64,000 bases of DNA from Onthophagus taurus (taxonomy: Eukaryota; Arthropoda; Insecta; Coleoptera; Scarabaeidae), in NCBI RefSeq assembly GCF_036711975.1, contig NC_091976.1:18538001-18602000 (forward strand), written 5' to 3'. The translations under genes and the position numbers were made by a program. The notes under the pieces were generated by a model, which saw only the letters and a list, made by a program, of their open reading frames with translations, ran no database searches and was not told the DNA's origin. Positions 35,801 to 45,300 of this stretch are shown one piece after another (within the stretch, counting starts at the first letter, position 1; each line of letters opens with the position of its first letter).

Positions 35801-38800
35801 AGGGTACGTACATAGTGGAACGAAGAGCAAAGCGATGATTAAAACGACTATCGCATATAGTGGAGAGTTGATAAGAGCGGCGTGCTGTGTCGTACACTGT
35901 ACAGAATGGCTGCTAACGAAGTGGATAATTTGTTCTTATATTTATTATTTATGTATGTACAGCTGGTATAAAAAGTATCTGAACAGACGGAATTAGAAAT
36001 CTGAAAAGCATTTTCAGCTATCGAAAAAGCTTTGATCATCCAGTAGTCTCATTTTCCAGCAGTTTTAGTTGAGTTTTTTCTATGTCACACAATGTTTTTC
36101 CAATATCATGGTGTTCTTCACGTTTGCATCATTTAGGTGGTGGTGTAAATGTTTCAGTAGTCGAAGCTACAGATATAACTAATTTTTCTTGAGTTGGTAG
36201 ACGGCCTCGGCTTTATCAAGTCGACTTATAGGTCTTTTGAAAAATTAAGTCAAAGCCTTGCGGTCGAGATTTAATGATTAACATTATACCAACTTTAAAC
36301 TGATGATCATATTATAACGCCTCGACTATATCAAATGGAGTTATAGGTCTTTTGACTAATTAAGCCGCGGTTACTTGCGGCTGAGGCTCGGAGATTAAAA
36401 TTATATTAACTTGAAACTGGTAACGATATTGTGGTGTTTCGGCTTTACCAAAAGAAGTTGTAGTTCTGTTGTCTAGTTAAGACAAAATCGCTTGCGATTG
36501 AGGTTTAGTAATTAATATTATACGGGGTGGGGCAGAACGGACGGACTTTTTTAAAACAAATAGTATTCAGGCTCAGGTACTAGGATTGGTACCTCCTGTA
36601 ATTTTGTCGGTATCATGGAGCCGTGGTGTGTGCAATATCGTGTGTTTGCTTACGATAGTATTGTGAGATCTATCGTTGCGGTTCAGCGTGAATTTTGTAG
36701 CCATTTCAATCTTGCAAGACGTGATAATGTTCCCACTCGTAACAGCATTTTATGTTGGGTAAAATCATTTCGTTTACGAGGAACAGTCATGAATAGAAAA
36801 CCAGCAGGGACTCCTCGCTCAGTACGCACTCCAGAAAATAATAATAATAACAATTCATTTATTGACCTGATAACAAAAACCTAATTCAAAAATGTAATAA
36901 CATATCAAAATAAAAATACTCTGAGTACGAAGGCTTTCACGGCCGGTGTGAATTAAACTAAGATTAGAACTAAAACTAGAACTATATATCCGAAACGTCA
37001 AACCTTTTATTAAAAGACGCACGGCAAAACCCGAAAGTTTCTAGTGTTAGTTCTAGTTTTAGTTCTAATCTTAGTTTAAAAATACTCTGATTTTCACAAT
37101 CGCCCGAAAATACTATAAATAAGAAGAGAATAGAAGAAAAGAGATAAATCAAAAAACACGCATAACGTGACAAAACACAAAAGAACAAAAACAAAATTAT
37201 TTTTTCAAGTAACATCAAAAAACAAATTGTAATTTAAATGCTTTTTTGAAAGCAAGCACTGATTGTGGAAATGTGGATTGCGATTGAAATGTGGAAAGAC
37301 TTCGGCAAGTCATACTCTGTAGTCCTGTTCGATCTGCTAAGAGGCATTCTGCTGAACTACGCATTTTTCATCCCTACAAAATGGCCATTGTACAACAATC
37401 GAACCCTGGAGATTATGAACAGCGCCTAAACTTTGCTCGAGAAATGGAGGCCATACTTGAGCAAAATGACAACATTATTTTGTTTATGAGTGATGAAGCT
37501 CATTTTCATATGAACAGCATGGTAAATCGGCAGAACTGTCGTTATTGGGCCGTTGAAACTCCTAAACTAATGCATGAGAGACCATTACATAGGTGACTTA
37601 GTCACTTTGGTGTGCTGTAACAGGTACAGATGTTATTGGTCCATACTTTTTTCAAGACGATAACGGAAACACTAACACAACCTCGGAATAGTATAGACTC
37701 CTATGCAGCAAGTTTGCTGGACAGCAGGACGGGCCACTGCTCACACAGCAAGAATGTCAATGGTAGCTATTTTTCGTGGTCGCGTCATTTCCCGATTTGG
37801 TGATATTAGTTGGCGTCCTCGATCTCCAGACTTGTCCACGTACGACTACTTTTTGTGGGGTTACCTCAAGTCACGTGAATACGAGCGTAAACCACGTACA
37901 AAGAACTAAAGTAAGCAAATTGTGTGAAGTTGTTCAAATCGACAGAACAATGTTGAAGAGAGTGGAAGCCAACTTTTGTTTCAGCGAAATCGCTGAAAAC
38001 GGCCGTCAACTGAGAAATGTTGTTTTCAAGCATTAATTTTGTAAAATGACATAATCATTTGATTCTGTAAATAATATTTTTTTTTGAAGCACAAGTAACG
38101 ATATATTGTTTTTTAAAAAACGTCCGCCCTTTATGCCTCATTCTGTATTAATCTGAAGCTGGTCATCATATTATGAGACCTCGGCCGCAAGTTATGGTCC
38201 CAATAGTCCATATCAAATACATACACTAATACTTTTGTTGGGCAATGTAAAGGCACACTACGGCGTGGCGCATTTAACTTTGACCGACCTCTTCTACTCC
38301 AGCATCATACTCCCATCACTAAGATACGCCGCCCCCATGTGGTCTAACTCTAACTGCTGCGTCACTAACCTCAAAACATTTCAAACCACTCAAAACAAAA
38401 TCATTTCCAATTCAAACAGATACACAAACATCTGACATCTTCTCAAAACGACCAAAACCCGTCCAATCAAACAGATTCTCCAAAAACTGTCCAGTAAATT
38501 TTTATCCCATCAATCCAAAACATAACCAAAAAACCAGCATCAAACACAAGTTCCCACACGAATTTAATAAATTCCAGATTCCAAGCTTGAAAACCTCCAA
38601 AACCCCTCAACACCTCACGTCCTCACCTCTCATTCCCACACTCCACTCAAAAAATAAAACATGCCCAACTAACTTTAGAATTACAGGTGGAACCCACACT
38701 TACATGTAATCTTTGCTTACATATCCCAAATAGAAAATGACTGGCTTGCCACAACCCCAATCGAAAACAACTATTATTAGGCGGCTCTTTTTACTACACC

Positions 38801-41800
38801 TTATGAATATGTATTCATTATTAGCCCCCAACAAGTCCACTGGACGCTATTCCGTTATATACGCAGATACATTATATTTTAAGTAGTGTATAAATAATGT
38901 ACTATAACTAATAAAGCAATTTTGTTTTTGTATTTTTTTTATACCTTCACCAGCCAAGATAGATTTGCCAAACTGTATTATATGTTACAATATACACATG
39001 TATAAGCATTGTATACCCCAAGTAAATAATATACACTAAAATCTTTATTTTCAGATTGCACCATTAACATAGCTTCTTTATATTCATCCTCTATTTGGAA
39101 CTAAACGTGCTTTTATTTAAAACTTTGTCGTTTTGTTTATGTAATTACTTGATTTAAAATTAATACTTATGATTTAATACGTTTATCTTGTTTAAAAAGA
39201 TTTTTAATCTCCTTCAAGATAATATCAACAAATCCATAAAAATTTAAAAAAGAATATGAATAAAGGATTAAAGGGTTATTTTTACAAAACATTAATTAAA
39301 AAAAATAATTTTTGAATTGAAAAATTAAATATGTTTCTTACTGACTTTGGTTGAAGTGCCAGAATTACCACTGCTTTTCAATGTAGAAACCCTAAAAATA
39401 AATAAAATAAAATAACAACTTCGAAACCATGCAAAAAGAAACATACTGAGGATCCTCAACAGCGTTATCTTTAGCTCCTTCATCAACTTCGCTCGACTCG
39501 GACGAACTTTGATCGCTTCTTTTCCTCCCATAATACCTAGTCATAACTTTTGGTGGCGATTCTTTCTTTACCGAAGGACTCCGACTTCTTGAGGTCGTAG
39601 TTTCTTTTTTAATTGGTACTTTTTTCGGTGAAGTTGTCGATGAAGAGTTAAAACTTCTTGAACTTCTCGACGAACTTCGACTTTTTCGACTTCGATTGCG
39701 ACTTTTTGATCTTCTCCTTGATCTTGATGAACTTTCTTTCGAAATTGATCTGGAATAAGATCTTCTTCTTGATCTACAAATTGATCGACTTCTTCGATTT
39801 TTCGATAAACTTCGAGTTTTTGATGAACTCCTTCGATTCTTTGACAAACTTCTTCGATTTTTCGACAAACTTCTTCGACTTCGTGATAAACTCCTTCGAT
39901 TTCTCGATAAACTCCTTTTTCTAGAATGACTTCTCGAAGAACTTGTTGAAGATGAAGATGAACTAAAACTGGATGAACTCGTTGAAGATCTTCTTCGGTA
40001 CCGTTTTGAATAAGATCTATGGGCGGATCTTCTTCTTTCTTTTGATCGCCTCGGACTTGAATCGTCGCTGCTTTCAAAGCGGGGTCGTTTTTTGTGGCGT
40101 TCGTGATTATTTCCGGCTGAGACGTCGAAATAAACGATGCGATGTTCTTTGTTTGAATCGGATTTTTTCGGTTTTCCGTATTTTACTTTATCGGCGTAAG
40201 TTGGTTTTGAAGATGAACTGGGTTCATCTTCATCACCGAAGGATGTTATGTAAGTTATTTTTCCGGTGTTTTCCGGAGATGGAGATTTTGAGACCGATTT
40301 ACTTAACCGTAGGATTGGATATGTTGGTGAAATTCGAGCTGCGTAACTTGGAGGGCTTAAAACTCGGTTTGCCAAACGTTTTTCACGATGTGCTCTGTTT
40401 TAAATTAAGTCATTTTTAATTAAAATTAAGAAGTAACAAATTTTACAAAAACATAACCTCAATATTTTGACATTTATCACATTAATTTTAATTCTAGCAA
40501 AAATATATTTTTTTACAAAAAGGTTCTTTATTAATAAAAGAACATTTTATGTACAAAAATTTGGATATCTCCAATAATTCTTTATCTTTATGGAATGTAT
40601 TAATCCATATTAAAAAAGTTAGGTTATGTAATTAAGAAGTAACAAATTTAACAAAAACATAACCTCAATATTTGACATTTATTATAACATTAATTTTAAT
40701 TCTATCAAAAATATATTTTTTTTACAAGAAGGTTCTTTATTAATAAAAGGAAATTTGGATTCTCCAATAATTCTTTATCTTTATGGGATGTATTAACCCA
40801 TATTAAAAAAGTGAGGTTATGTAATTAAGTAACAAATTTAACAAAAACATAACCTCAATATCTGACATTTATCACATTAATTTTAATTCTAACAATATAT
40901 TTTTTTTACAAAAAGGTTCTTTATTAATAAAAGAATATTTTATGTACAAAAATTTGGGTATCTCCAATAAATCTTTATCTTTATGGGATGAATTAACCCA
41001 TATTAAAAAAGTTAGGTTATATACCTAACTTACCTTCGTTCCCGACGTGATTTTCGCCCAGAAAATAAAGCCTTTTCATGTTCTTCTTCCTTAGCAAGCC
41101 TATAATTTTCAGCTTCCTCCATATCGTTTGTTAAAAATGAGTAAAAATCGTTTGTACTCATCCCGAAATTACGCCCATGCCTATTCATTTCATGAGCTTG
41201 CATTGGGTCCATTTTTGAAACGTTTATTGCAAGGTCTACATCTAAATCGCTATCAGATTGTTCATCCGAACTGTTTGATGGTGGAATTGCAGGTGTAGGG
41301 GCTGTCCCTGAACACAAAAATTGTAAAAATAATAAAAATAACTTGAATAAATGTACCATCATCATAATTGAAACCAATAGCAGCTCCTCCTGTCTTTTTA
41401 GTTTTGTTCTTTTCGTTTTCAGTGTAACCAAATTGCTCCTCTAAATGGAGTTGCTTAAGAAACTTTTCTTCTGTAATTCCCAAAAAGGAGTTTTGAGCAA
41501 TAATTCTATACCTTTCATAATTTAATTGGCGTTCTTCGTTGGTTATTTCATCTTCTTCAAATTTATTATTAACAGGTGGGATATAATCTAAATGAGCCCT
41601 AACATCAAATCTATCGATTAAGTTATCAGTTTGTCCTTGCCAAGGCATCCTAGGAACGATTTAATTATCTTATTTCAAATTGTTAAATTAAAATAAATTC
41701 TTACATCGCAGCAGGACTATCAGCTGCAGCAGCCACATTAGGATCCAAATGGATTTTGCATTGTCGCCCGTGCAGTTGTAAAAACTGTGTAGGATCAGCT

Positions 41801-41982
41801 CGCTAAAATCACATAACGTTTAAGTAAAAAAGGGGGCGACAGTTAACGCGATTTAATGGACGAATGCGGTTTGGGTTCATTACAATTTTCTCGTAGAAAT
41901 CTCGTCTTCGTTCGGCTCTTTTGCGGTAATCTACTAACATACCGCGAATTTTTCGCTCTTGTTTTCTCGCCTCGTGCCACAT
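32874..41982 (-). CDS. CLASRP: CLASRP: CLK4-associating SR-related splicing regulator, 761 aa, 9 exons
   Basis: Exons 41982-41884, 41802-41705, 41649-41357, 41307-41034, 40394-39447, 39391-39346, 33809-33740, 33383-33278 and 33225-32874 splice into one frame of 762 codons. The N-terminus MWHEARKQERKIRGMLVDYR, the MMPWQGQTDNLIDRFDVRAH block (about residues 66-85) and NYERYRIIAQ are signatures of the CLASRP/SWAP2 family (early pre-mRNA splicing factor region). Then come an FSGRKSRRERR stretch, SPPSYAARISPTY, ITYITSFG, and a long Arg/Ser domain of SLSRNRRSLS-type repeats. The C-terminus has LSLQERLRRKRQALLNKQ, REDELREMAIKLRRR and an Arg/Asp/Ser-rich tail. It is a nuclear protein acting with CLK kinases in alternative splicing (family knowledge). 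Exon 6 must end at the GTCAGT donor to keep frame. Intron 6 is 5.5 kb and full of transposons. Confidence 0.92.
33424..33715. mobile_element. MITE with 9-bp target duplication in CLASRP intron 7
   Basis: About 292 bases with 26-base terminal inverted repeats (CAAGGTTTATAGAACATAAG... at the left; the mirror of CAAGGTCTATAGAACATAAG... at the right, one mismatch). It is flanked by GTTTTTGGT at 33415-33423 and 33716-33724. An internal perfect hairpin TTGTTTATAGA/TCTATAAACAA sits at about 33593-33617. It has no coding capacity. The 9-bp duplication suggests a Mutator-like origin; the superfamily is uncertain. Confidence 0.8.
34030..35830 (+). mobile_element. LINE fossil in CLASRP intron 6
   Basis: The plus strand reads RIKRGTNGDTDRLLVAKI at about 34275-34325 (end of the endonuclease domain), GIQKMKNERPIGPGI at about 34855-34900, RSSTDNFIMQQL and AHLGFIDLEKASDSIP at about 35055-35170 (RT), and RVSKLGRVRNDEIKNRI with LIWFGHIMRM at 35590-35715 (C-terminus). 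Frames are broken in several places. RTE- or Jockey-like, clade not fixed. Confidence 0.72.
36205..36520. repeat. Tandem repeat with CTTGCGGTCGAGG core, about three units
   Basis: Three degenerate units of about 110-120 bases, each with GCCTCGRCTTTA, TATAGGTCTTTTGA, a CTTGCGG(T/C)(C/T)GAGG core, TTAATATTATA and AACTGRT words. A further piece with CCTCGGCCGCAAG continues at about 38150-38200, on the other side of the mariner, showing that the mariner jumped into this repeat. Confidence 0.65.
36523..38145 (+). mobile_element. Tc1/mariner-superfamily element with matching terminal repeats
   Basis: Terminal inverted repeats of about 30 bases (start CGGGGTGGGGCAGAACGGAC; the complement of the end begins CAGAATGAGGCATAAAGGGC) are flanked by TA on both sides. 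The transposase reads from 36615: MEPWCVQYRVFAYDSIV, then RDNVPTRNSILCWVKSFRLR and GTPRSVRTPEN (helix-turn-helix type N-terminus). It resumes at 37285 with ERLRQVILCSPVRSAKRHSA, IILFMSDEAHFHMN, GRATAHTARMSM and YDYFLWGYLKS (DDE domain). An insertion of about 440 bases at roughly 36838-37280 separates the two halves, and stops and frameshifts follow. Dead copy. Confidence 0.85.
36925..37077. mobile_element. Single palindromic CTAG-rich element with 13-bp target duplication
   Basis: 153 bases bounded by direct repeats AAAAATACTCTGA (36912-36924 and 37078-37090). A 28-base perfect inverted repeat (AAACTAAGATTAGAACTAAA... against its complement) frames a core with CCGAAACGTCAAACC and GACGCACGGCAAAACCCGAA. 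The core is close to the cores of the arrays at 45483-46260 and 50342-51180. The left edge GAAGGCTTTCACGGCCGG lies outside the palindrome. Confidence 0.75.
38225..38760 (+). mobile_element. LINE 3' fragment (Jockey-like), plus strand
   Basis: 38235-38435 reads HLTLTDLFYSSIILPSLRYA, APMWSNSNC and LKTFQTTQNKIISNSNRY, the usual C-terminal region of Jockey-type ORF2. It then runs on in broken frames to about 38760 with a C/A-rich sense strand. Confidence 0.6.
38761..39345. other. Proximal part of CLASRP intron 6, nothing recognised
   Basis: AT-rich intron sequence between the LINE fragment and the exon 6 donor. No domain or repeat seen. Confidence 0.4.
40424..41025. repeat. Three-copy tandem repeat in CLASRP intron 4
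   Basis: Three units starting AATTAAG at 40424, 40630 and 40823 (periods 206 and 193). Each contains AACATAACCTCAATA, TTGACATTTAT, a T/A-rich run and TCTTTATCTTTATGG(A/G)ATG. It fills almost the whole intron. Confidence 0.85.
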
Positions 41983-42308
41983 TATTATAGATTCTCACAA
42001 AAAATAATCCGCTTTTGTGTTGTATTGATATTATATTGACAAGAAACGAATAAGCCCATAAACGTCAAATGTCAAAGTGATTTTAGTTATTTCAGGAACA
42101 CCAACATAAAATTAACCACTATCTTTATTATAAACAAATAAATTTTATTCAATTTTTGCTCATACATTTATATATACAATCAGTCGCTTACAAAAACGTT
42201 TTAAATATCAATAAAAACATATATTTACACAATAATAAAAAAGTTATAACTTAAAAACTAGTTATTTTAAAAAGATCCAATTCTTGAATGAGTATTAACT
42301 TTCGCTTC
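41983..42308. promoter_or_regulatory. CLASRP upstream region / 3' flank of the synthetase gene
   Basis: Contains ACGTCAAATGTCAAAG at 42063-42078, similar to TGACATTT and TTGACAGTTGACG words near other gene starts in the window. The synthetase 3' UTR must end in here (TTTATT complement signals at about 42126-42150). Promoter role is inferred from position. Confidence 0.4.
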
Positions 42309-45300
42309 TCATTTAATCAATCTAAGCTCATTCCTGAGAATTTTTCCATTTGGATTACGTGGAATCATGTTCAAAAAGCGTATACCTCCCGATAATTTCT
42401 TATAATGAACCACTTTTGGGTTTACATACTTTAAAACGTCTTCCTCTGTTAAAGCCGCTTTTGGTTTCTTTACAATAAAAGCTCTTGGAACTTCTCCAGC
42501 TAAAGTATCTGGTACTCCAACCACAGCAACATCAGCTACTGCAGGCATTTCGAGAATTATATTTTCCAATTCAGTTGGAGATACCTTAAACAAAAAATTA
42601 AATGAAATTAGTAAAACAAACACAATTTTATACTTGGTTTAAACCTTATACCACATATTCGTGAACATAATTAAAATTGTTTTGAAATCATTAAAATAAT
42701 TAATGTTAAAAACATTTTTTTAATGTTTTAGAAACTTTAAATAAACTTCGATGATTCAATATAAGATGGCGCTGTCGAATTAAATTATTAAATTATTTTT
42801 AAGATTTTTATTTTAATTAATAATACGGATTTAATTATTAATACGAAATTAAATTATTAAATATAAATTGATTATAATTATGTATAAATAGTGATTAAAC
42901 TTCGACCTCGAGAAATTGTTTATTTTAAGGTTGGTAGTAAACGTCACCTTGCTCAGTTTAGCGATTCAGGCGTACTTCACGTTATTGTCAGCACAACGCA
43001 AGTGCTCGCTCGATTTTTTGTTGTTTGTCAAATCAAAGTGTTCAAAGTACGAAGTAAATAGTGTTCAATCGGTTTTGAGACGAAATCGTCGTAAAACGAG
43101 ACGCAATGGAAAATCCGGAGGAAATCCTACATAGTTTGGAAGAGTTCGCAAAACTAAAACCCAAGGACATTCCGCGCGAACTCGAGGAGTACTTGTGTTT
43201 CGTGGCTAAAACGGGGGACCCCGTTTACCAATGGTCCGCTATTAAAAGCCTTTTTAGAGAGAAATTGATTAACGTTATCACGGAGTTTTACGTGTCGTGT
43301 CCTTCGATGGACATACCGCCCTGCCCAAATGTCGAAATGTTTAACTACGATTCCATGAAAAATTTTATTTTAGAAAAGTTAGATACGTTTACTTCGGCTC
43401 CTTTTACTGTACAGAGAATATGTGAATTACTAACAACCCCACGGAAAGAATATAATAGAATAGATAAATATATGAGGGCCTTAGAGAAGAATATTTTAGT
43501 TGTTAGTACGATGGAACCAGGTAAAATAAACGTTTTAAAAGTACATTTTGTACATATACATGTTTCCCTAAATATTTAATATCAAAATTCTCATTAAATT
43601 AAAAATTAGTGTTAAAAAGTGAGGTTATGACTCATATTTATGACATTTTCATTTAATTTTAAGGTTAGGTTGAAATGTCATAAACGAAAAGTGAGGTTAT
43701 GATACATTTTGGTATTAATTTTACTTTTTATTTCTATAGGTACAAGGAGAAATGCAGAAAACGGCGATGGAATAGTAAATGGAATAGAAAACGAACATTT
43801 ACCCGAAATAATAGCGATCGCAACTGCCACAAACGATATGATGAAAGACATCGATTACAACGCATCATGGCCTCGTATTAACCAAGAAGAACAAGCTTTT
43901 ATAAACGTAGATCGCCCCACAAGCGAACAATCCTCTTCTTCGTCATCATCTTCATCCTCCTCATCAACAACATCCGAAATTAGCCCACCTCAAGAATCTA
44001 GAATTAACATAGACGCGACTACTTCCACCACAGAAACGGTTATAACTTGTTCTGTTACAGAAAGTTCAAGTACATTAACCATTCCAGCCATAATAATAAC
44101 AGAAAGCGAAGAAAGTTTGGAAAAACCCCTCGAAAATGTTGATGATAACGTCGATGATGAAACTCAAAGCGTTCCAGCACAAGTACAGAAAAGAAGAAAT
44201 AGTATAGAACCAATTACGACGGATGATGATAACGCAGTAAGCGAACCAGTTGAGAAAATCGATAATCTCGAATTACAAAACGAAGCTGTTGTTTCATCTT
44301 CAGAGACGGAAAGTTCAAATTCAAGTTGTTCAAATGATACTGTTCAAACTGACGCTTCGGATAAAAGTGAAAACGAAGAGAATTCTTCGCAACTAACCGA
44401 AGAGAATCAAAAGATTAATGTCGATATTGATGAAACTACCTTAGATGAACCAAATATAGAAGAAACTACTAATTTGGAGGAACCAAATATAGAGGAAACA
44501 AACTTGGAAGAAACGAATTTGGAAGAAACAAATTTGGAGGAAACTAATTTGAGAGATACGAATTTGGAGGATACAAATATAGGGGAAAAAAATTTGGAAC
44601 CAAATTCACAAAAAAATTCGGATAAAGATGAAGAGGTTAAAGTGGATGTTGAAGTTTCAAAAGACATAATTGATGAGAAAGTTAATTTTGTAACTGTCAC
44701 TCCTCCGGATGAACCTGTAAAAGAAATGGTGGTTGAAGAGTGTCCAACAAGTCATAATAAAAAAGAAACGTCAACAGAATCTCCAAAGGTGGAACAAGAC
44801 CAAGAGACCATCGAAAATAAACCAAACCCTGTATTACAACACCAAGAACAACTAGAAGAAACTCCAATGGAAGTTGATGTTGAAAATCCAGATTCAACAG
44901 ATATTACTTCTGATGAAACAGCTTCCGTTTAAATAAGGCATTTACCAAAAGTGAAAAAAAAAATGAAAAAAATCGTATCTTAATAATGTGGTTAATTTTT
45001 TAATTTTTACGTAATTACTAGCTAATAGATCGTTTACCTGAGGATTTATAAGTGCCTAATTATTTTATTTCCGATTCCCAGTAATTACTATCTACCTTTT
45101 TACTTCAGTATTTATTGTAGCTCGATTTTCCGTTTTTATCATTAAGAATTTAAGTTGTAATAAGCAATAAAGTCCCTCATTTGTCACAAGAACAACTGTC
45201 TTATTTTTGGTGAGAGAACCTAATAAATAACAGTTTAAATAATAATTTCGTCTGCATAATATTAATTTCATTACTTTTTCTATAAATCCTCAAAAATATT

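Noticed and set aside
39568-40077. Long minus-strand frame rich in Glu/Val/Arg and plus-strand frame rich in Phe/Asn at the same place
   Set aside because: Both are shadows of the repetitive Arg/Ser-coding exon 5 of CLASRP.
44407-44700. Minus-strand frame rich in Ser/Lys/Val repeats
   Set aside because: Antisense of the LEETN repeat region of PPP4R2.
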